The notes beneath the pieces were generated by a model that saw only the letters and a list, made by a program, of their open reading frames with translations, searched no databases and had not been told where the DNA came from. DNA of 58,563 bases from Candidatus Mediterraneibacter excrementigallinarum (GTDB taxonomy: Bacteria; Bacillota; Clostridia; Lachnospirales; Lachnospiraceae). How positions within the stretch are numbered: the first letter of the stretch is position 1; each line of letters begins with the position of its first letter. The stretch covers positions 1 to 58,563 of the forward strand of contig DWVT01000229.1 of the NCBI GenBank assembly GCA_019120075.1. Direction: 5' to 3'. This document shows, piece by piece, positions 44,648 to 52,904 of this stretch. The position numbers were made by a program, and so were the translations under genes.

Positions 44648-46069
44648 GTTCTCATTTTTTTCATTTTTTTGTCCGAAGGACTCCCGGGCAGGATCCGGCT
44701 CTGCCACCGGCAGCCGGAATGTAAAGACGCTCCCTTCCCCCGGTGTACTCTCCACATCTATGCTGCCTCCATGTGCCTGGACGATCCATTTCACCATGGA
44801 AAGCCCCAGCCCGGAATGACTGCCGCCGGACCGGGACGTATCTGCGCGGTAGAACCTCTCCCAGATATGCGGCAGGTCTTCTTCCGCGATGCCGATCCCG
44901 TTATCCGTCACTGTTCCCGTGATCCATTCCCCGTCGCTGTCCAGAGACACGGTAACAGTGCTGCCTTCCCCGCTGTAATATACCGCGTTGGAGATCAGGT
45001 TGATGAGCATCCGGATATAAAAGGTCTCGTCCACATACGCTGTGATCCCATCTCTGATCCGGCACTCGATCTTCACTCCGTTTCCCGACTCCTCCGCCAA
45101 CATCTGCTGTTCTTCTGCGGCCATCTCAGTCAGCCCGCTCAGATCCACCTGTTCCCGGTTCAGAGGCTGCCTGCCCTGATCCGCCCGGGAAAGGAAGAGA
45201 AGGTGGGAGATCATTTCCGACATTTCCTTCGCCTTTCTCTGGATCAGAAGGATCTGGCTCCTCTGTTCCTCCGTCAGTGACTCATCCGCCAGGCAGGCGC
45301 CGCACTGCGCCAGGATCACGCTGACCGGAGTCCTCAGTTCATGGGACACATCCGAAGTGAACTGCTTTTCCCTGCGAAACGTCTCTTCCAGTTCCCCCAG
45401 CATTCCGTCAAAGGTCTCCGCCATACTGTAGATCTCGTCCCGGTTCCTGCCTCTTCCCGGTTCCAGTCCGATCCGCTGAGACAGATCCGCATCCGCCCGG
45501 ATCTTTTTCACTGTGTCCGTGATCCGCTTTACCGGAAGCAATGTCCTCCTTGTAAAACGGTAGCCGACGATCCCGGTGATGAGCGCCATTCCCGGAAAAA
45601 GGATCAACGCAAAGCGCACCGTCACAGAAAAGCTCTCCTCCGCATCTGATACGGACGTGATCCCTCTGACATATACCGTTCTGTCGTCTGAAGGCCGGAA
45701 GGACATATCGTAGACATACCATTCCAGACTGCCGTCCCGGATCCGGCGTATCTCCCCGTCGGAAATGTCCGGCTGGCTGTCAAATCCGCGGGGGATCCTT
45801 CCATATAAAAAGTACATGTTTTCGTCATACAGGGACAGATAGACATCCCGGGCCACGGAGTAAAAATCCGAATCCAGTCTCAGTTCCCCGTTCCTTATTC
45901 TGATATCATCCACGCTCTCCTGTACCTGCTGCTCCAGTCTGGTCTGCACCGAGGCAAGGATCTCGCGGCTGCTCAGAGAAAAAAGGACCGCCAGCGCAGC
46001 CCCGGTCAGCAGGATCATAAAAAAGCTGTAAAGGATCGTCAGCCTGAGCTTGATCGAAAGTCTTTTCAT
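44642..46069 (-). CDS. Sensor histidine kinase
   Basis: A 475-residue HisKA kinase. TM1 is ~11-31, the external sensor ~32-150, TM2 ~151-170. A HAMP-like segment follows, then the H-box FTSDVSHELRTPVSV (His243), N-box LINLISNAVYYSG, G1 VTDNGIGI, F-box LPHIWERFYRADTSRSGGS and G2 GLGLSMVKWIV. ATG 46069 has AGGAGG upstream. It follows the response regulator gene by ~58 nt and precedes the PepSY-2 gene, forming one signalling unit. The sensed signal is unknown; the small external domain and lipoprotein partner suggest an envelope stimulus. Confidence 0.92.
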   Translation of the reverse strand: MKRLSIKLRLTILYSFFMILLTGAALAVLFSLSSREILASVQTRLEQQVQESVDDIRIRNGELRLDSDFYSVARDVYLSLYDENMYFLYGRIPRGFDSQPDISDGEIRRIRDGSLEWYVYDMSFRPSDDRTVYVRGITSVSDAEESFSVTVRFALILFPGMALITGIVGYRFTRRTLLPVKRITDTVKKIRADADLSQRIGLEPGRGRNRDEIYSMAETFDGMLGELEETFRREKQFTSDVSHELRTPVSVILAQCGACLADESLTEEQRSQILLIQRKAKEMSEMISHLLFLSRADQGRQPLNREQVDLSGLTEMAAEEQQMLAEESGNGVKIECRIRDGITAYVDETFYIRMLINLISNAVYYSGEGSTVTVSLDSDGEWITGTVTDNGIGIAEEDLPHIWERFYRADTSRSGGSHSGLGLSMVKWIVQAHGGSIDVESTPGEGSVFTFRLPVAEPDPARESFGQKNEKNENL

Positions 46070-46126
46070 ATACCGGCTCCTCCTTTCTCCGCCTTCTTCC
46101 GATGCCTTTTTCTTTCTCTTATACCG

Positions 46127-46795
46127 CTATTCTTTCAGGACATACCCGGCGCCCCGCACGGTATGGATCAGTTTCGTGTCATGTCCCTCGTCGATCTTCT
46201 TTCTCAGATACCGGATGTACACGTCGATCACATTGGAGCTGCCCATATAATCATAATTCCACAGATGCTCCTCCAGCCGGTCCCTGGAAAGAACCGTACC
46301 CGCATTCTGTACCATGTACCTGAGAAGTGCAAACTCCTTCCCGGACAGTTTGATCTCCTCTCCTCCCCGCAGGACCTGATGGGTATCCAGATGGACCTCC
46401 AGGTCCCCCACCCGGTAACATGTCTTCGGAGTCTCCGCCGGTTTTCTCAGCAGGACACGGATCCTCGCCAGCAGCTCCTCAAAAGCGAACGGCTTCACGA
46501 GATAATCATTTGCCCCCGCGTCCAGACCGCTGACCCGGTCATCGATACTGTCCCTTGCCGTCAAAAGCAGCACCGGAGTATTGATATTTTTTCTTCTTAT
46601 TTTCTTCAGCACAGTCAGACCATCCATCTCCGGCATCATGATATCCAGGATCGCCGCGTCATACTCCGCACTCTCCAGATACTCCAACGCCTCCTGTCCG
46701 TCAAAGCACGAATCCACACTGTAGTGTTCCGCCGTAAGCCTGGACGTCAGGATCCGGTTCAGATCTTTTTCATCCTCTGCGATCAGAATCCTCAT
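46127..46795 (-). CDS. OmpR/PhoB-family response regulator
   Basis: A 222-residue regulator: receiver domain (Asp51 as phospho-acceptor, acid pocket EDEKD, Lys near 102 in LVKPFAFEEL) and C-terminal winged helix (RVGDLEVHLDTHQVLRGG, LSGKEFALLRYMVQNAG, VDVYIRYLRKKI, VRGAGYVL). ATG 46795 has GAGGAG ~11 nt upstream. It is the first gene of the regulator-kinase-lipoprotein set. OmpR-type proteins bind direct repeats 10-11 bp apart, matching the ATTAAAG boxes before both PepSY genes. Confidence 0.93.
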   Translation of the reverse strand: MRILIAEDEKDLNRILTSRLTAEHYSVDSCFDGQEALEYLESAEYDAAILDIMMPEMDGLTVLKKIRRKNINTPVLLLTARDSIDDRVSGLDAGANDYLVKPFAFEELLARIRVLLRKPAETPKTCYRVGDLEVHLDTHQVLRGGEEIKLSGKEFALLRYMVQNAGTVLSRDRLEEHLWNYDYMGSSNVIDVYIRYLRKKIDEGHDTKLIHTVRGAGYVLKE

Positions 46796-46819
46796 ACCTT
46801 ATCATCTCCTCGTGTTTCC

Positions 46820-46848
46820 AGTATAAATTACCAGTTTTACATTGTAAA
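46820..46848 (-). promoter_or_regulatory. Promoter of the response regulator gene
   Basis: Minus strand: TTTACA (46843-46848), 17-nt spacer, TATACT (46820-46825). Overlapping symmetric TTTACA/GTAAA sites (46836-46864, including GTAAATATTTAC) could be autoregulatory. Confidence 0.7.
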
Positions 46849-46868
46849 GCTTGTAAATATTTACGCCT

Positions 46869-46898
46869 TGACACTTTATTACGGTACACGGTAAAATG
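46869..46898 (+). promoter_or_regulatory. Promoter of the amino-acid permease gene
   Basis: TTGACA (46869-46874), 18-nt spacer, TAAAAT (46893-46898). The leader to the ATG is ~115 nt and GC-rich, with no clear structure. Confidence 0.7.
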
Positions 46899-47020
46899 GA
46901 CATGCTGTCTGTTTTCCCGGATGGGCGCCCGGTCGGATCCGGGCACCGCGCTGCAATCTGCCGGAAAACAGATGCGGTTATCACAGGAAAAATATTTTTC
47001 AACACGAGAGGAGAGTTCTG

Positions 47021-48418
47021 ATGAACAACAAAAACGAAAAGAAGATCCTCTGGTACAATCTTGCTTTCATGGCATTTTCCACCGTCTGGGGATTCGGAAA
47101 CGTCATCAACGGCTTTTCTGAATACGGCGGCCTCAAAGCGATCGTATCATGGATCATCCTGTTTGCACTTTACTTTGTCCCGTACGCCCTGATGGTCGGC
47201 GAACTGGGAAGTACATTCAAAAACGCGGGAGGCGGAGTCAGCTCCTGGATCCACGAGACCATCAGCCCGGGAATGGCGTACATGGCAGGCTGGACCTACT
47301 GGGTCGTACACATGCCGTATATCTCCCAGAAACCGAATTCATCTGTGATCGCAGCGAGCTGGGCACTGTTCCGTGATTCCCGTGCCAGCGGAATGAACAC
47401 CAGGATCATGGCTGTCATCTGTCTTGTCCTGTTCCTGTTCGCGGTATGGCTTGCATCCAGGGGACTGGGCGTACTCAAAAAGCTAACCGCCATCGCAGGA
47501 TCCACCATGTTTATCATGTCCCTGCTTTTCATCCTTATGATGATCGCGGCTCCTGCCATCACCGGAGCAAACGTGCTGGATATTGACTGGTCTCTTGATA
47601 CCTTCATGCCCACCTTTGACGGAAAGTTCTTCCTGAACCTTTCCATCCTTGTATTTGCCGTGGGCGGCTGCGAGAAGATCTCACCTTATGTAAATAAGAT
47701 GAAAGACCCGTCAAAGGATTTCGCGAAGGGTATGATCGCCCTTGCCACAATGGTAGCGATCTGCGCCGTGCTCGGAACCATCGCCCTGGGAATGATGTTC
47801 GATTCCAACAACATCCCGGAGGACCTTATGACAAACGGTGCTTACTACGCGTTCCAGACACTTGGAAATTACTATCATGTGGGCGACCTGTTCGTAGTCA
47901 TCTACGCAGTAGTCAACCTGATCAGCCAGTTCTCCGTCATGGTCCTTTCCATCGACGCGCCGCTGCGTATGCTCCTTGACAGCGCGGATGAAAAATACAT
48001 CCCGAAGTCACTCTTCAAGCAGAACAAATACGGCACTTATACAAATGGACACAAGCTGGTCACAGTCATCGTCTCCATCCTGATCATCGTTCCCGTGCTG
48101 GGCATCGAGAATGTGGACGCCCTTGTGAAATGGCTTGTAAAAGTAAATTCTGTGTGCATGCCTCTGCGTTACCTCTGGGTATTCGCCGCATACATCGCAC
48201 TGAAAAAAGCCGGGGAGAAATTCTCCGCAGAGTACCGCTTCGTCAAAGGCCGCACACTGGGCATGATCTTCGGCGGATGGTGCTTCCTTGTCACGGCAGT
48301 TGCCTGCATCCTGGGTATCTACTCGGAAGATCCCTTCCAGCTTGTACTCAATATCGTGACACCTTTCGTCCTGATCGGTCTCGGATTCATCATGCCGGTC
48401 ATCGCAAAACGGAAATAA
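47021..48418 (+). CDS. APC-superfamily amino-acid permease
   Basis: A 465-residue polytopic transporter, about 12 TM segments, with APC-type motifs (STVWGFGNVINGFSEYGGL at TM1, GELGSTFKNAGGGVSSWIHE, and VGGCEKISPYVNKMKDPSKD). It resembles the glutamate/GABA antiporter branch used in acid tolerance or amino-acid uptake, but the substrate is not clear. ATG 47021 has GAGAGGAG upstream and its own promoter (46869-46898). The following gene encodes an aminopeptidase, so both may serve amino-acid use. Confidence 0.85.
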   Translation: MNNKNEKKILWYNLAFMAFSTVWGFGNVINGFSEYGGLKAIVSWIILFALYFVPYALMVGELGSTFKNAGGGVSSWIHETISPGMAYMAGWTYWVVHMPYISQKPNSSVIAASWALFRDSRASGMNTRIMAVICLVLFLFAVWLASRGLGVLKKLTAIAGSTMFIMSLLFILMMIAAPAITGANVLDIDWSLDTFMPTFDGKFFLNLSILVFAVGGCEKISPYVNKMKDPSKDFAKGMIALATMVAICAVLGTIALGMMFDSNNIPEDLMTNGAYYAFQTLGNYYHVGDLFVVIYAVVNLISQFSVMVLSIDAPLRMLLDSADEKYIPKSLFKQNKYGTYTNGHKLVTVIVSILIIVPVLGIENVDALVKWLVKVNSVCMPLRYLWVFAAYIALKKAGEKFSAEYRFVKGRTLGMIFGGWCFLVTAVACILGIYSEDPFQLVLNIVTPFVLIGLGFIMPVIAKRK

Positions 48419-48432
48419 CCTTTTACTTCATC

Positions 48433-48491
48433 GGTGCCAGGTACTTTCTTTCAGAATTTTCTGACATTTTTAAAAGAAAGTACCTGGCACC
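48433..48491. repeat. Perfect 19-nt inverted repeat between permease and aminopeptidase
   Basis: Arms GGTGCCAGGTACTTTCTTT (48433-48451) and its exact complement (48473-48491) with a 21-nt spacer. It starts 15 nt after the permease stop. The motif GGTGCC..GTAC recurs in the tandem block at 55864-55941. It may act as a terminator or be a REP-like mobile remnant. Confidence 0.8.
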
Positions 48492-48529
48492 AACGTAAAG
48501 AATTGTACAAAATCGGAGGACAATTCACT

Positions 48530-49804
48530 ATGCATAATGAAATTTCAAAACAACTCATTGAATTTATCAAAAAAAGCCCCACCTGTTTCCACGCAGTCCA
48601 GACCATGTCAGACCTTCTCATCGAAGAGGGCTTTACAGAACTGAAAGAAAATGAGAAGTGGAAGCTTGAAAAAGGCGGGAAATACTTTGTGACCCGGAAT
48701 GGCTCCTCCCTGATCGCCTTCACCATCCCGGAACAGGAGATGAAAGGGATGCGCATCATGGCAAGCCACAGCGATTCTCCTTCCTTTAAGATCAAAGAGA
48801 ATCCTGAGATGGAAGCCGAAGGACATTATATCAAACTGAACGTAGAAAAATACGGCGGCATGCTCTGCGCGCCCTGGTTCGACCGTCCTCTCTCCATAGC
48901 CGGAAGAGTCATTGTCCGGGATCCGGAGACCGGCACCCTGCGCACCGTTCTGGTCAATGTGGACCGGGATCTGGTGATGATCCCGAACCTTGCCATCCAT
49001 ATGAACCGGGAAGTAAACGACGGATATAAGTATAACGCTCAGAAAGACATGCTTCCCCTCTACGGAGACATTACCGCAAAGGACAGCTTCATGAAGACCA
49101 TTGCCGACGCAGCAGGCGCGGCTCCTGACGACATCCTGGGACATGACCTCTTTCTCTACAACCGTCAGAAAGCAAGCATCTGGGGAGCTTCGGAAGAGTT
49201 TCTTTCCTCAGCCCGGCTGGACGATCTGCAGTGCGCCTTTTCTTCCCTGAAGGGATTCCTCGCAGGGGAGAAAAAAGAGTACATGGCGGTTCACTGCGTC
49301 CTGGACAACGAAGAGGTGGGAAGCGGCACGAAACAGGGAGCCGCGTCCACATTCCTGTACGACACTCTGACCCGTGCCCATGACAGCCTGGGACTCAGCC
49401 GGGAGGATTATCTGATCCACCTGGCGGACAGCTTCATGGTTTCCTCGGACAACGCTCATGCGGTACATCCAAACTATCCCGAGAAGATGGATCCGGTGAA
49501 CCGCACCTATTTAAACGGCGGAATCGTCCTCAAGTTCAACGCAAATCAGAAGTACTGCACTGACGGAGTTTCTGCTGCCATGTTCCGCGACATTTGCCAG
49601 AAAGCGGGCGTCCCGGTCCAGACCTTTACAAACCGCTCTGACATGATGGGCGGCTCCACTCTGGGAAATATCTCAAACACACAGGTTGCTCTCAACACCG
49701 CGGACATCGGACTGCCGCAGCTTGCCATGCATTCCCCCTACGAGACCGTAGGTGTAAGGGATACAGAATATCTGATCCGGGCAGCGGAAGTACTCTTCTG
49801 TTAG
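48530..49804 (+). CDS. M18-family aminopeptidase
   Basis: A 424-residue metallo-aminopeptidase of the M18 family (aspartyl aminopeptidase type, dodecameric in known members). Zinc/cofactor signatures include IMASHSDSPSFKIKENP, the DNEEVGSGTKQGAAS segment with the Glu pair, and DSFMVSSDNAHAVHPNY. Start ATG 48530 has GGAGGA 9 nt upstream; the frame continues upstream to 48434 but only by reading through the inverted repeat. It is cytoplasmic and probably cleaves acidic N-terminal residues from peptides. Confidence 0.92.
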   Translation: MHNEISKQLIEFIKKSPTCFHAVQTMSDLLIEEGFTELKENEKWKLEKGGKYFVTRNGSSLIAFTIPEQEMKGMRIMASHSDSPSFKIKENPEMEAEGHYIKLNVEKYGGMLCAPWFDRPLSIAGRVIVRDPETGTLRTVLVNVDRDLVMIPNLAIHMNREVNDGYKYNAQKDMLPLYGDITAKDSFMKTIADAAGAAPDDILGHDLFLYNRQKASIWGASEEFLSSARLDDLQCAFSSLKGFLAGEKKEYMAVHCVLDNEEVGSGTKQGAASTFLYDTLTRAHDSLGLSREDYLIHLADSFMVSSDNAHAVHPNYPEKMDPVNRTYLNGGIVLKFNANQKYCTDGVSAAMFRDICQKAGVPVQTFTNRSDMMGGSTLGNISNTQVALNTADIGLPQLAMHSPYETVGVRDTEYLIRAAEVLFC

Positions 49805-49846
49805 TTATGCCCACCAGATCAAATCTGACATGATCAACGAAAGTAT

Positions 49847-49901
49847 AATCACCGGAAGTGCCCAAAGGCACATTCCGGGATTGTAAGCGGTCGCCGTTGC
49901 A
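49847..49901. repeat. Interspersed repeat R2, short copy
   Basis: Carries the same 11-bp hairpin as 15263-15289 (49852-49878), differing only at one loop base (CAAA for TAAA), then GGGATTGTAAGCGGTCGCC and GTTGCAAAAAA. The 36-nt insert of the long copy is missing, consistent with loss between two TCGCC direct repeats. Confidence 0.75.
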
Positions 49902-49903
49902 AA

Positions 49904-49944
49904 AAAGGATCCGGCGCTTTTTCTTATCCCGAGCCGGATCCTTT
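49904..49944. terminator. Bidirectional terminator between aminopeptidase and Dlt-like genes
   Basis: Perfect 12-bp stem (AAAGGATCCGGC / GCCGGATCCTTT). On the minus strand TTTTTTGC follows, drawn from repeat R2; on the plus strand CTTCTG follows. Confidence 0.8.
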
Positions 49945-49978
49945 CTTCTGACAATTTTTCTCAGAAGCATTCTATAAG

Positions 49979-50932
49979 CTAAAGAGAAACCTTCTGTATC
50001 TCTTTTTCATATTTTTCTTCCATCTGGTTCCAGTCCTCATAAGACGGATCGTTCCTGTGGTCCGGCATCTCATACTTTTCCTTCAGATATCCGCCGAGCC
50101 ATGCCGTGACCTTCTGTGCCCCGTACAGATTCAGGTGATCGCCTTTGTCATAGCTGTCCTCCTTCCAGTCGATCCCCAGTTCCCGGATCTGCAGGTTCAG
50201 GTCCACATAGGTGATCCCCTTCTCCTTCGCATAATTTTCAATGGCATTATGCTTTTTATAACTGTAGTTTTTCGGTGAAGGCGCACTCATCAGGACCAGT
50301 TCTGCCCCGTTCCTGCGGCACAGTTCCTGAATCTCTTCCATATAGAAGCTGACCGCCTTGGGCATTTCCTGCACCTCTTTCGTCTCCTTCATATAATCCC
50401 CGCTGTCAAAAGGATTCACATTGCTCCTTATGGCGAATCCTTTGTAGACTGACTCTCCCGGCTTCTTCCCGTCAAACGCCATCTTCCACAGGTTGTGGAA
50501 CCTCAGGAGCGGGAAATGATATCTTGCCGGCTCCGCCAGGGATGCCTGGAGGTTCTTCACCGGTCCCGGATCCCGGAACATCAGGTTCGTCTCCATCAGC
50601 ACCACCTTCGGGGACTGGGTTCTCAGCGCTGTCTTCAGCATGTAATAGGTCTCCTGTATCTTCTGTCCCGGCTGGCCGCACACATAGGCTGTCATCCCAT
50701 GTTCTTTCCACAGCTGCATGGGAGATACGGAGGTATAGCTCTCACTGTCCCCAAGTACGACAAGATCTATGGATTCCTTCCGCTCCGCCGCGATGGACAC
50801 AAAAGGCCGGCTCCTTCCCGGGATGAAGTCCGAGAGCTTCACCGCTTCCGACTGGATCCATACAGAACATCCTGCCAGGAGCATGGCCAGTATCACAAAA
50901 AATAAAATTACCCGTTTCCATTTTTTCCTCAT
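49979..50932 (-). CDS. DltD-like SGNH hydrolase-fold protein
   Basis: A 317-residue envelope protein. The N-terminal hydrophobic segment ends LLAGC (Cys22), which fits a lipobox or an anchor. SGNH motifs are LVVLGDSESYTSVSP (Ser63) and DKGDHLNLYG (Asp~271, His~274), as in DltD and in AlgX/PatB-like transferases. It is the last gene of the operon, 8 nt after the MBOAT gene. By analogy with DltD it moves the acyl group from the MBOAT product to the teichoic acid or another glycopolymer. Confidence 0.82.
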   Translation of the reverse strand: MRKKWKRVILFFVILAMLLAGCSVWIQSEAVKLSDFIPGRSRPFVSIAAERKESIDLVVLGDSESYTSVSPMQLWKEHGMTAYVCGQPGQKIQETYYMLKTALRTQSPKVVLMETNLMFRDPGPVKNLQASLAEPARYHFPLLRFHNLWKMAFDGKKPGESVYKGFAIRSNVNPFDSGDYMKETKEVQEMPKAVSFYMEEIQELCRRNGAELVLMSAPSPKNYSYKKHNAIENYAKEKGITYVDLNLQIRELGIDWKEDSYDKGDHLNLYGAQKVTAWLGGYLKEKYEMPDHRNDPSYEDWNQMEEKYEKEIQKVSL

Positions 50933-50940
50933 ATATCACC

Positions 50941-52530
50941 TCAAAATCCTGCGTAGATCAGATCCACAGCCTGGTACCCATCCCCGTATGCGCCGAGCAT
51001 CAGGACGGCAAAAATCAGCGCATAATACACACACCACCTGACCGGAGTCGGTATCTGTCCCAGCCTGCCATTCACCGTGCCGCCGCGCTCTCTCAGATGC
51101 CCGACTGCCGCCACGGCAATGCACCCTGCCGCCACCGCAACGAAATCGGCTCTTCCAAGCCCCAGGTTCAGCAGCGTCCCGTCCCAGAACTGCCGGATCT
51201 CAAATCCGTCAAACATGCTCCGGAACATGGCGATCCCCGCTCTCAGCCCGTCTGCACGGAAGAACAGCTCTCCTGTGAAAATGATCACCCATGTTTTTCC
51301 TGTCTGTATGATCCGCCAGTACAGAGCATCCTCTCTGATATGGCAGATCTTAAGTATCCTGTCCCGCCCCGGCTTTACGGCGATTCCCAGAAGGATCAGT
51401 GTAAAATAATACATTCCGTAAAAAATATAGCTCCATCTTGCTCCGTGCCACAATCCGTTGCACAGCCACACAGGGAAGAGCGCCATGGCGGAGACGCCGA
51501 GCTGAGTCACATATTTTCCCCCGTGCTTCTTTCCGAACTGGCTCCATTTCTTCACAATTCCGGACATGGACACCGGGTAGAAGATATAAGTCTTGAACCA
51601 GGTTCCCAGGGAAATGTGCCAGCGGCGCCAGAACTCTGCCGCACTCCGTGCACAGAAAGGCTGACGGAAGTTCTCCGGAAGGCAGATCCCGAATATCTTC
51701 CCGCTTCCGATCACGATATCCATGCAGCCCGAAAACTCCATGTAGAGCTGTACTGTATACGCCACTGCTGCCGCCGCGATGACCGCGCCGTGATAATCCC
51801 CATAGTGGCCGAATACCGCGGCCACCGGAACAGAAAGCCGGTCCGCCACTACCTTTTTCTTGAACAGTCCCCAGAAGATCCGTACACATCCGTCGGAAAG
51901 ATTTTCATAGTTCAGGGGCGCCCCGGTAAAAAGCTGTTCCGCCGTATCCGTATACCTGCAGATCGGTCCCTCCATGATCTGAGGAAAAAAGCTCAGGAAA
52001 AGCGCCGTCCGGAACAGATTTTCCTCGGCCTTGATCTTCCCCCAGTACACATCCGCCATGTATCCAACTGCCTGGAGTGTATAGAAGGAAATTCCGATGG
52101 GCAGGATCAGACTCTTTGCCTCAAAGGACAGAGGCAGCGAAAGACTCTCTGTCACCGCAGAAATATTATCAACGAAGAAGTTATAATATTTCAGATAGCC
52201 GAGGACAGCCAGCAGAAGAAGGACTCCTGTGGCAAGAACCGCTCTGCCCTTTTTCTGATATTTCTTTTTTATTTCCCGTTTTTCTGTTCTGTCTGCATGT
52301 TCCCGATCCGCCTTCTCCTGCATTTTCAGCAGAGACAGCCAGATTCCCGTATAATGTGTCAGAAGCGTGGTCCCGATCAGGTAAATGATCAGTTTCCCGC
52401 TGATCACATAGAAGAACAGCCAGCTGAATCCCAGCAGGACCTTCCAGCGGTGTCTCTCCGGCGCCGCCTGATACGCGACGGCGCACAGAGGAAGGAACAC
52501 GAAAACATATAACGCTGCATGATATGCCAT
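50941..52530 (-). CDS. dltB: DltB-like MBOAT acyltransferase
   Basis: A 529-residue membrane O-acyltransferase with about 10-11 TM segments. The family motifs EFWRRWH (299-305) and NGLWHGARWSY (His362) are intact. ATG 52530 has AGGAG upstream and starts 3 nt after the carrier-protein stop. It should move the carrier-bound acyl group across the membrane. Residues 70-95 are unusually charged compared with DltB proteins I remember. Confidence 0.88.
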   Translation of the reverse strand: MAYHAALYVFVFLPLCAVAYQAAPERHRWKVLLGFSWLFFYVISGKLIIYLIGTTLLTHYTGIWLSLLKMQEKADREHADRTEKREIKKKYQKKGRAVLATGVLLLLAVLGYLKYYNFFVDNISAVTESLSLPLSFEAKSLILPIGISFYTLQAVGYMADVYWGKIKAEENLFRTALFLSFFPQIMEGPICRYTDTAEQLFTGAPLNYENLSDGCVRIFWGLFKKKVVADRLSVPVAAVFGHYGDYHGAVIAAAAVAYTVQLYMEFSGCMDIVIGSGKIFGICLPENFRQPFCARSAAEFWRRWHISLGTWFKTYIFYPVSMSGIVKKWSQFGKKHGGKYVTQLGVSAMALFPVWLCNGLWHGARWSYIFYGMYYFTLILLGIAVKPGRDRILKICHIREDALYWRIIQTGKTWVIIFTGELFFRADGLRAGIAMFRSMFDGFEIRQFWDGTLLNLGLGRADFVAVAAGCIAVAAVGHLRERGGTVNGRLGQIPTPVRWCVYYALIFAVLMLGAYGDGYQAVDLIYAGF

Positions 52531-52533
52531 GGA

Positions 52534-52761
52534 TCAGTTCTCCTGTAATCTTTTTACCATCTCCCAGATTGCTCCTGCCGAGTTAAAGTTCTCCGGCACC
52601 ATCTCCGCCGCCTCGATGGAGATATCAAATGCATCCTCCAGCTCCGCCACAAGGGTGATCACGCCGAAGGAATCCAGTATATGCCCGTCGATCAGGCTCA
52701 TCTCGTTTTCATAGTCCACACTGTCGTCAATCTCTCTTAAAATCTCCAGAATCTTATCCAT
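52534..52761 (-). CDS. dltC: DltC-like acyl carrier protein
   Basis: A 75-residue carrier. Ser31 in GHILDSFGVITLV is the phosphopantetheine site, followed by ELEDAFDISIEAAEM. ATG 52761 has GGAGG ~6 nt upstream; the frame up to 52818 has no site. It precedes the MBOAT gene by 3 nt. The gap to the upstream decarboxylase-like gene holds a ~100-nt inverted repeat. Confidence 0.88.
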   Translation of the reverse strand: MDKILEILREIDDSVDYENEMSLIDGHILDSFGVITLVAELEDAFDISIEAAEMVPENFNSAGAIWEMVKRLQEN

Positions 52762-52797
52762 CTTTCTTTCCTCCGTTTTAATTTTACTTTTTCTGGC

Positions 52798-52897
52798 GGT
52801 TACGAGTTCCACTCGCACTCAGGAATGGGACCCCCCTCCTTACATGCAGGCATGACGCCGCGTTTCCCCATTCCTGAGTACGGTGTGAACTGTAACC
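52798..52897. repeat. Long inverted repeat inside the Dlt-like operon
   Basis: Arms of ~31 nt (52798-52829 and 52867-52897) pair with one G-U and one bulge, giving a ~30-bp stem around a 37-nt loop. No U-tract follows in either direction, so it is not an ordinary terminator. It may be a REP/MITE-like insertion or an mRNA-processing structure between the PLP enzyme and dltC-like genes. Confidence 0.6.
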
Positions 52898-52904
52898 AGC
52901 AGAC

